From Spirochaetales bacterium (lineage in GTDB: Bacteria; Spirochaetota; Spirochaetia; JAGLYY01), in the NCBI GenBank assembly GCA_023131935.1, contig JAGLYY010000361.1:1-14458 (forward strand): a DNA stretch of 14,458 nt. Reading direction: 5' to 3'. Below are positions 1 to 6,442 of the stretch, one piece after another. The position numbers and the translations under genes were made by a program. Each line of letters starts with the position of its first letter. The stretch's first letter is position 1. The notes below the pieces were generated by a model. The model did not search any database, was not told where the DNA came from, and saw only the letters and a program-made list of their open reading frames with translations.

Positions 1-154
1 CAGACAGAAGAAATAGAAATTGGTTTGCGTTTTTTTTCTTCTGCCGCTGGTATTTGAAATGATGCAAACGTTCCGGCGGAATGAAATACAGAGGTTCAAT
101 GTTTACGACGCCCACTCTTCCCATTGATCTGAAGTTTTCGTACCATCTGAGCAT
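1..154 (-). other. Unidentified open frame running off the left edge
   Basis: On the minus strand a frame stays open from an ATG at 154 to base 1, giving about 51 residues with no stop. It overlaps the integrase-like start in a different frame. It contains VVNIEPLYFIPPERLHHF followed by a lysine-rich run. No Shine-Dalgarno motif precedes the ATG. I do not recognise a family. It could be the far side of a deletion that removed the middle of a mobile-element gene, or it could be chance. The sequence beyond the left edge is needed to judge it. Confidence 0.2.
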
Positions 155-188
155 ACCAATCGTGTTGTTCCGTTTTCATAGTTTTCAT
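96..188 (-). pseudogene. Truncated tyrosine-recombinase (integrase) N-terminus
   Basis: A 30-codon reading frame begins with ATG at 188, behind GGAGG (199-195) at good spacing, and ends at TGA 98-96. Its first 25 residues include WYAQMVRKLQINGKS. From memory this resembles the N-terminal SAM-like core-binding segment of XerC/D-type phage and transposon integrases, which usually continue with ERT-x-x-x-Y. Here the likeness stops abruptly after GKS and a stop follows five codons later, so a deletion or recombination scar near 113 is likely. A second frame on the same strand (from 154, running off the window edge) is open but not recognised. A real integrase would be about 300 residues. The call rests on a short stretch and is tentative. 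Confidence 0.35.
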
Positions 189-275
189 AGTTTTCCTCCA
201 ATGAAAAATATTGTGGAAAAACTATGCCAGATGAATTAAGATTTTTCTAATAAAGGAATACCGGCCACCAAGCGG

Positions 276-370
276 CTTACTTGAACCCAACATGCAGCGG
301 ACGGGGCTACGCCTCAAGGGAATCGCAAGGGCCTGCGGGAACCGGTCGAAGTAAGTGAGTCAGATGGGTT
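276..370. repeat. Structured intergenic element with inverted repeats, attC-like left half
   Basis: CTTACTTGAACC (276-287) pairs with GGTCGAAGTAAG (344-355) at 10 of 12 positions. Inside are GCAG (294-297) facing CTGC (333-336) and a small hairpin GGGGC-TAC-GCCTC (303-315). A direct repeat CAAGGG occurs at 315-320 and 326-331. ACCCAAC (286 region) followed by GCAGCGGAC resembles the R''/L'' half of integron attC sites (RYYYAAC). GATGGGT near 363-369 is one mismatch from the expected GTTRRRY partner. A proper L' arm complementary to GCAGCGGAC is missing, so this is not a good intact attC. It could also be a transposon end or a structured RNA. It lies upstream of the integrase-like fragment, which makes a recombination origin plausible. 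Confidence 0.35.
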
Positions 371-403
371 AAAATTAAAATTACTGAATCCACACCCATT
401 CTA

Positions 404-433
404 TTGACAGCATCCTAAAAGCCTGTGTATACT
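404..433 (+). promoter_or_regulatory. Consensus sigma-70-type promoter
   Basis: The -35 box TTGACA (404-409) is perfect and the -10 box TATACT (428-433) matches 5 of 6, with an 18-base spacer. Transcription would start near 440. It would run through the 15-codon ORF at 463 and on towards the RNHCP and rsgA genes. It is one of the two strongest promoter matches in the window. Confidence 0.75.
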
Positions 434-462
434 TCAAAAAATATTATTTATCGGAGGTTTTA

Positions 463-510
463 ATGTTTGATTTTGCTAGAAGGATGTTCCTGTTCGGGGA
501 AAACTCCTAA
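463..510 (+). CDS. 15-residue small ORF, possible leader peptide
   Basis: ATG at 463 is preceded by GGAGG (453-457) at optimal spacing and sits about 23 bases downstream of the predicted transcription start. The product is MFDFARRMFLFGENS, with four phenylalanines in 15 residues. It ends at TAA 508-510. A weak hairpin GGGG-AAAA-CTCC (496-507) overlaps its end. An alternative pairing of GGGAA (497-501) with TTCCC (524-528) is followed by five T residues, so two competing structures are possible. Known leader peptides in attenuators have this sort of architecture, but the downstream genes are not phenylalanine-related. It may instead be a small protein in its own right or the stub of a lost gene. 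The promoter and ribosome site are seen; the function is inference. Confidence 0.45.
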   Translation: MFDFARRMFLFGENS

Positions 511-689
511 GGTATTCTTTTTCTTCCCTTTTTAGTTAATCCCATCTACAGAAAATCCACATCACCTTATCTTATCTGTAATTATTGAACAGGACATCCA
601 TATTTACTCAAATTTTCTGATTTCCTTATCAGGGGTAAATTTGCCCACAGGGATATGTACCGCGTTGCGGTGTTTAGAGGAGTAAGATT
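511..689 (+). promoter_or_regulatory. Leader region before RNHCP gene with two small inverted repeats
   Basis: This non-coding stretch separates the small ORF from the RNHCP gene. It has a T-rich tract (518-533). GGGTAAATTTGCCC (633-646) is a 14-base near-palindrome that could be a protein-binding site. The hairpin ACCGC-GTT-GCGGT (659-671) lies just before the ribosome binding site GAGGAG (677-682) of the next gene and could modulate its translation. No convincing second promoter is visible. Confidence 0.3.
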
Positions 690-1082
690 ATGTCCAGACA
701 TGATAAGAACAGCATCAACTATAACGAAACCTTTATCTGCGGTAATTGCGGCAGGACCGTAACTCCCCCCGAAAGCGGCAGTGAGCACAGGAATCATTGC
801 CCACAATGTCTGTGGAGCAGACACGTCGACCTTCGAACCGGCGACAGGCGTTCAGGCTGCAGGGGGTTGATGGAACCGATCGCAATCTGGGTACGCGGCA
901 GGAAGGAATGGGCTGTTGTCCACCGGTGTTTAAAATGCGGTTTTATCAGAACGAACCGCATCGCGGGTGATGACAACGAGATTCTTTTGTTTACTCTCGC
1001 GGCGAAACCCATGGTGTTACTGCCTTTCCCGGCAGATAGAACTCTTAAAGATATTTACTCGAAAAGCGCTTACGGAGAATAG
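690..1082 (+). CDS. RNHCP domain-containing protein
   Basis: This is a 130-residue protein of the RNHCP family, named after the motif RNHCP found here at residues 34-38. Cysteine pairs C17/C20 and C37/C40 form what looks like a zinc ribbon, and a second pair C80/C83 follows near the middle. C57 and several histidines are further candidate ligands. The size is typical of the family, whose biochemical role is not established. The start at 690 has GAGGAG eight bases upstream. The stop lies only 3 bases before rsgA, and the rsgA ribosome site (GGAGA, about 1075) is inside this gene, so the two are very probably co-transcribed and perhaps translationally coupled. A role in ribosome assembly or RNA binding is inferred only from that neighbour. 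Confidence 0.85.
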   Translation: MSRHDKNSINYNETFICGNCGRTVTPPESGSEHRNHCPQCLWSRHVDLRTGDRRSGCRGLMEPIAIWVRGRKEWAVVHRCLKCGFIRTNRIAGDDNEILLFTLAAKPMVLLPFPADRTLKDIYSKSAYGE

Positions 1083-1085
1083 TGT

Positions 1086-2150
1086 ATGAAATTAAAGAAA
1101 TGGGGATGGGACACAGCCAATGAGACTGAGTTCAGTCATTTTAAAGAGCAGGGCCTTATTGCGGGAAGAATTGTTCTTGAATCCAAACATCTCTATGAAG
1201 TTGAAACAGAAGCGGGAAGAAAAGAGGCTAAAGTTTCCGGACATTTCCGGTATACAGCAGTACGAAGATCAGATTTCCCAACAATTGGGGATTGGGTAGC
1301 CCTCCGGATAGAGGAAAATCAAACAATAATCGAACATCTGCTTAAACGGAAAAGCAGTTTTTCAAGGAAAACAGCAGGAATCGAAACTGATGAGCAGATA
1401 ATCGCCGCTAACATCGACATCCTGTTCATCGTTCTTGGACTTGACGGCGGCAGAAATTTCTCCGCGGGAGGTCTTGAACGGTATTTAGCAAGAGCATTGG
1501 ACAGCGGCTCTACCCCGGTGGTAATTCTGAATAAGGCGGACCTTTGTGAAGATCCGGAAGAGAAGCTCTTTGAAGCAGAGACTTCAGCACCTGATGCACC
1601 GGTGCATGTAACCAGCGCAATGACAGGGGAGGGGTTGGATGTTCTTTCAGGATACCTGACACCAGGTAAGACTGCCGCTTTTACCGGACCTTCAGGTGTC
1701 GGAAAATCCGCCCTGATCAATGCCCTCTTCGGGGAAGAAAAGCAGCTGACCGGATCAATCAGAGACTCCGACCTGCGTGGACGGCATACAACTACCAGAA
1801 AGGAGCTTTTTCTCCTGCCCTCCGGCGGACTTCTCATTGACTCCCCCGGGCTGAAAGAATTGCAGCTCTGGGGTGATGAAGAGAGCCTTGATGCAGCTTT
1901 CAGTGAAATAACGGAGTTTGCGGAAAATTGCAGATTCCGGGACTGCTCTCATCAGAATGAGCCGGGATGCGCGGTCCAGCAGGCCCTCTCCGACGGCGCG
2001 ATAGACCACAGGAGGTTTGAAAACTATCTTGATATGAAACGGGAACTTCGTTTTCTTGAATCCAGACAGACCGAAAAGAGGCGTCTTGAAGCTAAAGCAA
2101 AAGATAAGAGAATCTCAAAGTTTCTAAAAAAGAATTACCAGAAAAGATGA
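1086..2150 (+). CDS. rsgA: Ribosome small subunit-dependent GTPase RsgA
   Basis: RsgA (YjeQ) binds the 30S subunit late in assembly and hydrolyses GTP to release maturation factors. The 354-residue protein shows the diagnostic circularly permuted GTPase order: G4 NKAD (149-152), then G1 P-loop GPSGVGKS (201-208), the threonine-rich switch around 232-239, and G3 DSPG (252-255). An N-terminal OB-fold occupies roughly residues 22-85. The C-terminal zinc-binding segment has C282, C287, H289 and C295. A lysine/arginine-rich tail (about 328-354) fits RNA contact. The length is normal and all key residues are present. The gene follows the RNHCP gene by 3 bases and ends at a strong terminator. The cytoplasmic ribosome-bound location is known for the family. 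Confidence 0.95.
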   Translation: MKLKKWGWDTANETEFSHFKEQGLIAGRIVLESKHLYEVETEAGRKEAKVSGHFRYTAVRRSDFPTIGDWVALRIEENQTIIEHLLKRKSSFSRKTAGIETDEQIIAANIDILFIVLGLDGGRNFSAGGLERYLARALDSGSTPVVILNKADLCEDPEEKLFEAETSAPDAPVHVTSAMTGEGLDVLSGYLTPGKTAAFTGPSGVGKSALINALFGEEKQLTGSIRDSDLRGRHTTTRKELFLLPSGGLLIDSPGLKELQLWGDEESLDAAFSEITEFAENCRFRDCSHQNEPGCAVQQALSDGAIDHRRFENYLDMKRELRFLESRQTEKRRLEAKAKDKRISKFLKKNYQKR

Positions 2151-2153
2151 CAG

Positions 2154-2177
2154 CCGGGGCATTCCGCCCCGGTTTTT
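2154..2177 (+). terminator. Rho-independent terminator of the RNHCP-rsgA operon
   Basis: The stem CCGGGGC (2154-2160) and GCCCCGG (2166-2172) is a perfect 7-bp match around a 5-base loop, followed directly by TTTTT (2173-2177). It begins 3 bases after the rsgA stop codon. Confidence 0.9.
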
Positions 2178-2244
2178 CCATAGGGTAACTTATTTCTGTT
2201 TTTCATCTACATTCATAGTATTTTAGTAGAAACAGGGTACTGTC

Positions 2245-3432
2245 ATGCGGTGGGAAGTTTTCTTTATCACCTTATCCGGGATGCTTTTCTCTTTTACTCC
2301 AGGCACGGTTTTTGGTGAAAATATCGTTACTCTTTTCCTCTGCGGGGATGTGATGACCGGCAGAGGAGTCGACCAGATCCTCCCCTTCCCGAGCGCACCC
2401 GGGATCTATGAATCATATGTTCGGGATGCCCGGGATTACGCGGCGCTTGCGGAGTCAGTCAATGGCCCGATCCCCATACCGGTTAATTTTTCCTATATAT
2501 GGGGCGACGCCCTGGCTGAACTTCGCCGGATTGATCCCGATGTGAGTATCATCAACCTTGAAACGGCAATTACCGCGAGCTCAGACTACTGGAAGGGAAA
2601 GGGAATCAATTATCGGATGAATCCAGCTAACACTCCGGTACTGACGGCAGCAGGGATAGATGTCTGTACCCTTGCCAATAACCATGTTCTCGATTGGGGA
2701 TATAACGGACTGGAAGACACCCTCACAAACCTCAAACAGGCAGAAATCCTGTATACCGGAGCTGGGCGGAGTACGGGGGAAGCAGAAGCTCCTGCTATCG
2801 TCGGTATTCCCGCAAAATGGAAAGTAATTGTGTTTTCCTTCGGCCTGAGATCGAGTGGGATACCCACCGTTTGGATGGCCTCAGAAACAAGGGCGGGAGT
2901 AAATCTCCTTCCAGACCTTTCTGATAACACTGTTGACCGGATTAAAGAACTGACTGCGCCATACAGGGCGGAGGGAAATATCATCGTGGCCTCGATACAC
3001 TGGGGAGGAAACTGGGGCTACAAGATACCTCCTTCACACAGGACATTTGCCCATGCGCTTATCGAGGAGGCAGGTGTGGATATCATCCATGGCCATTCTT
3101 CCCACCACGTGAAAGGGATCGAAGTCTACCAGGGAAAACTGATTCTCTACGGTTGTGGTGACTTTCTCAACGACTATGAGGGAATCGGCGGTTATGAGGA
3201 ATTCAGGGGAGACCTTAGCCTGATGTATTTCGCGGCGGTGGACCCGGTATCGGGGGACCTGCTGAGACTCGAGCTGCTTCCTATGCAGATCCGGAGGATG
3301 CAGGCAAAACGAGCCTCTAGGAGGGATGCATCCTGGTTATCCCGACAGTTAAACGAATTGGGAAAAGAGCTAGGAACGGGTGTAAATCTCAGGGAGGATG
3401 TCGCCATGTACCTGACATGGGAACAACAATAG
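2245..3432 (+). CDS. CapA family protein, secreted metallophosphatase fold
   Basis: This 395-residue protein belongs to the CapA/PgsA poly-gamma-glutamate capsule protein family, a branch of the calcineurin-like metallophosphatase fold. Residues 1-24 look like a signal peptide (hydrophobic core 4-20, cleavage near VFG-E), so the protein is probably exported. Family motifs appear in order: GDVM (34-37), NLE (104-106), NNH (145-147), HWG (252-254), HGHSSHH (282-288) and GDFLND (305-310), supplying the usual metal ligands. In Bacillus, PgsA works with PgsB and PgsC in polyglutamate export. No such partners are present here, so the actual substrate is unknown. The start has only a weak AGGG at 2234-2237. 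A sigma-70 promoter is not obvious in the 67-base gap after the rsgA terminator. Confidence 0.88.
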   Translation: MRWEVFFITLSGMLFSFTPGTVFGENIVTLFLCGDVMTGRGVDQILPFPSAPGIYESYVRDARDYAALAESVNGPIPIPVNFSYIWGDALAELRRIDPDVSIINLETAITASSDYWKGKGINYRMNPANTPVLTAAGIDVCTLANNHVLDWGYNGLEDTLTNLKQAEILYTGAGRSTGEAEAPAIVGIPAKWKVIVFSFGLRSSGIPTVWMASETRAGVNLLPDLSDNTVDRIKELTAPYRAEGNIIVASIHWGGNWGYKIPPSHRTFAHALIEEAGVDIIHGHSSHHVKGIEVYQGKLILYGCGDFLNDYEGIGGYEEFRGDLSLMYFAAVDPVSGDLLRLELLPMQIRRMQAKRASRRDASWLSRQLNELGKELGTGVNLREDVAMYLTWEQQ

Positions 3433-3512
3433 GTGGTGACTTTCTTTTGTAGTAACTCTTCGGGACAGATTCACTCTTGCCGCCATCGGGGATCAACTGG
3501 TATCATTCTGTT

Positions 3513-4448
3513 ATGAGGCTTGACCGGCTCTTGGCTATTACATTGATGCTCATCAACCGCAAACGAATTACCGCGCATGAGCTGGCGGAGTATTTCGAAG
3601 TATCCGCGAGAACAATCTACCGCGATATCGAAGCGATCAATCTGGCCGGTATTCCGGTAGTTTCATTTCAGGGAAACTCCGGCGGGTTCGGTATTTTGGA
3701 GGGTTACACAGTTGATCGTCAAATGCTCACGATCGAAGATATGACCGCCATTCTTTCAGCTTTAAAAGGGATAAACGCGACATTCGAAGATAAGAAGATC
3801 GACACTACAATAGAGAAGATCACCAGTCTCGTACCCGCCGACAAATCAGACCTCTTTTCCATGCATGAGGAGCAGGTAATCCTCGATATCCTGCCATGGG
3901 GATATGGTACAAAGCAAAAAGAAAAATTGCGTATGATCCACCGCTGTATCAAAGAGAGCAGGATCATCGGGTTCTCCTACCGCAACCTAAAAGGCCAGGT
4001 TACCAGACGGAAAGTTGAACCGATGAGCCTTATTTTAAAAGGCGCCAGCTGGTATCTCTACGGATATTGCCTTTACCGGGAGGATTTCCGCCTGTTTCGC
4101 CTTTCCCGTATACGTGATCCTGAAAGACAAACTGAACCCTTTCAACGCCGCGAAAAAAAATATGAACATTACCACCTGGATACCCTTTCACAAAATCAAC
4201 AGCAGCTGACAGAAATCCTTCTGCGCTTCCCGCCGGAAGCATACTCCAGGGTCGAAGAGACATTCGATCAGGAGGAACTGTCAAAGGATGAAAATGGCTA
4301 TTTCCTCGCCCGGATCACCTGGCCTGAGGATCAGTGGGTTTATAGCTGGATTTTGAGTTTTGGTGATGAAGTTGAAGTCTTGGAACCCCCTCATATCAGG
4401 GAGATCATCCGGGAAAAGGCATTGAAAATATCTTCTTTCTATTCGTAA
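3513..4448 (+). CDS. YafY-type HTH/WYL-domain transcriptional regulator
   Basis: The chosen start gives 311 residues. The N-terminus MRLDRLLAITLML fits the beginning of this family, whereas the longer in-frame TTG start at 3477 adds 12 residues unlike the family. Neither start has a clear Shine-Dalgarno site. A winged helix-turn-helix spans about residues 5-60, with the recognition segment around VSARTIYRDIEAI. The WYL domain follows at roughly 130-210, with the WYL triplet at 180-182 and an arginine-rich stretch just after it. A C-terminal WCX-like extension completes the protein. WYL domains sense small ligands or nucleic acids and control nearby genes. The gene sits 106 bases before a zinc-ribbon gene that has repeats in its promoter, its likeliest target. 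It starts about 80 bases after capA. Confidence 0.88.
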   Translation: MRLDRLLAITLMLINRKRITAHELAEYFEVSARTIYRDIEAINLAGIPVVSFQGNSGGFGILEGYTVDRQMLTIEDMTAILSALKGINATFEDKKIDTTIEKITSLVPADKSDLFSMHEEQVILDILPWGYGTKQKEKLRMIHRCIKESRIIGFSYRNLKGQVTRRKVEPMSLILKGASWYLYGYCLYREDFRLFRLSRIRDPERQTEPFQRREKKYEHYHLDTLSQNQQQLTEILLRFPPEAYSRVEETFDQEELSKDENGYFLARITWPEDQWVYSWILSFGDEVEVLEPPHIREIIREKALKISSFYS

Positions 4449-4482
4449 TAATCTCCAATCGAAATAAATTTCAAGTTTTCAC

Positions 4483-4512
4483 TCAAACCTGACATAGGGT
4501 TGTCAAACCTGA
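4483..4512 (+). promoter_or_regulatory. Candidate operator: 10-bp direct repeats and inverted repeat
   Basis: TCAAACCTGA occurs twice (4483-4492 and 4503-4512), exactly 20 bases apart, about two helical turns. Overlapping them is a perfect inverted repeat TGACA-N6-TGTCA (4490-4505). The cluster lies immediately upstream of a probable extended -10 promoter. It is well placed to bind the WYL regulator encoded just before it, although that assignment is inferred from position. Confidence 0.6.
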
Positions 4513-4513
4513 A

Positions 4514-4522
4514 TGCTAAACT
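4514..4522 (+). promoter_or_regulatory. Extended -10 promoter of the zinc-ribbon gene
   Basis: TGCTAAACT fits the extended -10 form TGnTATAAT, with TAAACT as the hexamer. No good -35 box lies at the standard distance, and the operator repeats occupy that place. Such a promoter would suit either activator dependence or repression by a protein bound at 4483-4512. Transcription would start near 4529, about 26 bases before the gene. Confidence 0.45.
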
Positions 4523-4554
4523 AAGGGCAACAATTTCAAATTGGAGGATACAAT

Positions 4555-4791
4555 ATGGACAAGGTATGCTATTCTTGCGGAATGCCGCTGATGGGTGAAG
4601 CGGCGGAAAAAGCCCGGGGCAATTATTGCCAGTACTGCAGTGACGAGAAAGGGGACCTGTTGCCTAAAGAACAGGTGAAAGCCGGTATCGCGGGATACCT
4701 GAAATCCTGGGCCCCTACGGATAAAACCGCGGATTTTGAAAAACGGGCCGAGTCTTACATGAACGCCATGCCGGCATGGGCAGAGAGGTAG
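4555..4791 (+). CDS. Small putative zinc-ribbon protein (Zn_ribbon_2 type)
   Basis: This 78-residue protein has a single zinc ribbon: C5-x2-C8 and C25-x2-C28, with the sequence CYSCGMPL typical of the putative zinc-ribbon domain often found near YafY/WYL or GyrI-like regulators. The C-terminal half (about 40-78) is a hydrophilic helical stretch ending WAER, also usual for the family. The start is secure, with TTGGAGG at 4541-4547. The biochemical role of the family is unknown. The neighbouring WYL regulator and the repeat-rich promoter suggest tight control, perhaps in response to a toxic small molecule, but that is inference. Confidence 0.85.
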   Translation: MDKVCYSCGMPLMGEAAEKARGNYCQYCSDEKGDLLPKEQVKAGIAGYLKSWAPTDKTADFEKRAESYMNAMPAWAER

Positions 4792-4805
4792 ACTCCCAGG
4801 CTCAC

Positions 4806-4862
4806 GCCCCTTCGTGCATTAGTAATTCGTGTTGATCGTTCGAGTTGACTGGCCGAAGGGGC
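4806..4862 (+). terminator. Long-loop inverted repeat after the zinc-ribbon gene
   Basis: GCCCCTTCG (4806-4814) pairs perfectly with CGAAGGGGC (4854-4862) across a 39-base loop, followed by TATTTATAA. It lies between two convergent genes. It may act as a terminator for the plus strand, but the T-tract is poor and the loop is unusually long. On the minus strand no T-run follows. A structured small RNA is an alternative. Confidence 0.4.
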
Positions 4863-4922
4863 TATTTATAATCAGCCGCCGCCCTGCGACAGCTCCCGGT
4901 GATCCATAAGGTATGAAACAGA

Positions 4923-5564
4923 TTATCCTGGAATTGTGTTAAAAACATTGCCGTTGGGTCCCTCCAAATGGGCAGTATCTCCCATAGTTTCTACCATCCA
5001 CCCCTCTTCCTCATAAGTGATGAAGAAAAGACCTGAGTTCTTCAAATGGAACCGGCGGGGATGCCCGGGCGGAATACCCAGGATGTGGCGCATAAGCTGA
5101 TGAACCACACCGCCATGGGTTATTACCAGCACCTGCTCCCCGGAGTGCTTGTCCTTCACTTTGTCCAGGAATCCGAGAATGCGCTTCAGGAACTGCTCGT
5201 CGCTTTCCCCTTCCGGAATACTGTATTCAGGAGACCGGGTACGAAATGCTTCCCACTCAGCAGGATAGTCCTTCTCGATTGTGTCCAGTGTAAGCCCCGA
5301 AAAGACCCCCACATTGACCTCCCGAAGGAGTCGATCTGAAACATAATCCAGTCCGATAACATCTTTGATAAGATCGGCGGTGGAAGCGGCCCTGCCAAGG
5401 TCACTGGAATAGAAAGCGTTAAAACGGAAATTCTTAAGCCGGTTTGCCAGAACGATCGCCTGGTTTCTACCGCTCTCGGTGAGGGGACTATCAAGATGTC
5501 CCTGAAATCTTCTTTCAATATTCCACTGGGTCTCACCGTGGCGGACCAGGATTAGACGGGTCAT
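4923..5564 (-). CDS. Histidine phosphatase family protein
   Basis: A 213-residue member of the phosphoglycerate-mutase-like histidine phosphatase superfamily. The signature LVRHGET (residues 6-12) contains catalytic H9, which becomes phosphorylated. R8, R58 (in SSDLGRA), E82 (LRE) and H150 (in THGG) complete the usual active site. The length fits CobC/PhoE-type phosphatases. The true substrate cannot be read from the sequence, and no cobalamin genes are nearby. The start at 5564 is preferred because GGAG (5574-5571) sits six bases upstream; an in-frame TTG at 5576 would overlap that site. The gene follows the TetR regulator on the same strand with a gap of about 110 bases and may or may not share its transcript. 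Confidence 0.88.
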   Translation of the reverse strand: MTRLILVRHGETQWNIERRFQGHLDSPLTESGRNQAIVLANRLKNFRFNAFYSSDLGRAASTADLIKDVIGLDYVSDRLLREVNVGVFSGLTLDTIEKDYPAEWEAFRTRSPEYSIPEGESDEQFLKRILGFLDKVKDKHSGEQVLVITHGGVVHQLMRHILGIPPGHPRRFHLKNSGLFFITYEEEGWMVETMGDTAHLEGPNGNVFNTIPG

Positions 5565-5570
5565 TATAAA

Positions 5571-5574
5571 CTCC
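5571..5574 (-). promoter_or_regulatory. Ribosome binding site that fixes the histidine phosphatase start
   Basis: GGAG read on the minus strand lies 6 bases before ATG 5564. The alternative TTG start at 5576 would use part of this motif as codons and has nothing comparable upstream. Confidence 0.7.
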
Positions 5575-5674
5575 AAAGGGTTTTTCGTTTTCGTGAAATC
5601 TCCCTACTCTACGATAATCCCTCCTTGAATAGCAAGACCCCGGTATTTATGGAAGAAGTGCATCATGTCATTTA

Positions 5675-6292
5675 TTAGTCAAAAAGGTACCTTGAAATCA
5701 TATCCACAAGTTCATTGACCAAACGATTTTCATCTGTTGTTGATTTTGAAAATTTAATCGTATGTACAATTTCTTCAATACAGCGGTAGACAATTACCGC
5801 GGCGGTTTCAAGATCCTCTACCCTGATATAATCTTTATATTGCTTCAGAGTTTTCAGGGTGTTTTCTAAAATCCTGTCTTCATGTTCCGTAACGATTCTA
5901 TCTATGTCAGGATCACTATTCATCACAATAGAGATTTCACGATGAAATCCAGGTGAAATCTCGTGTGCTGATAAGATATTCCTCACCAGGGTATGAATGA
6001 ACATTTGCTTGTTATTTATATCAAAAGTGTTGTTTGTGCCTGAATTCTTCAGGGTATCAGCGACCATCTTGAAGTACTTTGTCATGATCTCCAAAAAAAG
6101 AGTCTTCTTATCTTTGAAATACGCATAAAAACTGCCAATTGCGACCCCCGCTTCAGCGGCAATCTCCTTTGAGTTGGTTTTATAAAAACCCCTGTCCGAA
6201 AAAAGTGTTAAGCCCGCCTCAATTATCTGCTCTTTTGTTTTTAATCCTCTTTTTTGTTTGGGGATTCTTACCTTCCGCTCAGCATTTTCCAC
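5675..6292 (-). CDS. TetR/AcrR family transcriptional regulator
   Basis: This is a 205-residue one-component repressor. The TetR_N helix-turn-helix occupies about residues 18-64, with LFSDRGFYKTNSKEIAAEAG followed by GSFYAYFKDK, a textbook match. The C-terminal ligand-binding region (70-205) is not specific enough to name an inducer. Translation starts at GTG 6292, behind GGAGGAG at ideal spacing. A near-consensus promoter lies at 6315-6343. It faces a plus-strand promoter, and an inverted repeat lies between the two, so autoregulation together with control of the divergent transcript is likely. The CoA-disulfide reductase gene beyond has a separate promoter. Confidence 0.92.
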   Translation of the reverse strand: MENAERKVRIPKQKRGLKTKEQIIEAGLTLFSDRGFYKTNSKEIAAEAGVAIGSFYAYFKDKKTLFLEIMTKYFKMVADTLKNSGTNNTFDINNKQMFIHTLVRNILSAHEISPGFHREISIVMNSDPDIDRIVTEHEDRILENTLKTLKQYKDYIRVEDLETAAVIVYRCIEEIVHTIKFSKSTTDENRLVNELVDMISRYLFD

Positions 6293-6314
6293 TATCGCTC
6301 CTCCATGTCGATTT

Positions 6315-6343
6315 ACTATAACCGGGACAGAACCTTATTTCAA
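6315..6343 (-). promoter_or_regulatory. Promoter of the tetR gene
   Basis: On the minus strand TTGAAA (6343-6338) and TATAGT (6320-6315) are separated by 17 bases; each hexamer matches 5 of 6. The start site would be near 6308, giving a 5' leader of about 15 bases that holds the GGAGGAG ribosome site. Confidence 0.7.
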
Positions 6344-6351
6344 GCTTTTCT

Positions 6352-6363
6352 GAACTATTGTTC
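6352..6363. promoter_or_regulatory. Candidate TetR operator between divergent promoters
   Basis: GAAC-TATT-GTTC is a 12-base near-palindrome (10 of 12 symmetric positions). It lies midway between the tetR promoter and the plus-strand promoter at 6373-6401. The position is what one expects of a TetR-family operator, though the repeat is short. Confidence 0.35.
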
Positions 6364-6372
6364 GCATAAAGG

Positions 6373-6401
6373 CTGACAAAATACCTTGTAAGAGATATTG
6401 T
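6373..6401 (+). promoter_or_regulatory. Plus-strand promoter divergent from tetR
   Basis: CTGACA (6373-6378, 5 of 6) and TATTGT (6396-6401, 4 of 6) are 17 bases apart. TATATT (6401-6406) offers an alternative -10. It would transcribe the small ORF at 6443. Confidence 0.4.
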
Positions 6402-6442
6402 ATATTATTAAGCCTATGAATAGAACCAAAGGATTATCTGAG

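Noticed and set aside
276..370. Intact integron attC site or group II intron end
   Set aside because: The L' arm needed to pair with GCAGCGGAC is missing and no domain V-like hairpin is present. It is kept only as an attC-like half-site.
582..824. 80-codon minus-strand frame over the RNHCP leader and gene start
   Set aside because: It has no ribosome site and no family likeness, and lies opposite a well-supported gene and its leader.
4806..4862. tRNA-like look: a GC stem closing a loop containing GTTCGA
   Set aside because: The span is only 57 bases, with no D-arm, anticodon arm or proper T-stem, so it is not a tRNA.
5684..5693. Perfect 10-bp palindrome AAGGTACCTT
   Set aside because: It lies at the 3' end of the tetR coding region with no promoter nearby, so a chance palindrome is the simplest reading.
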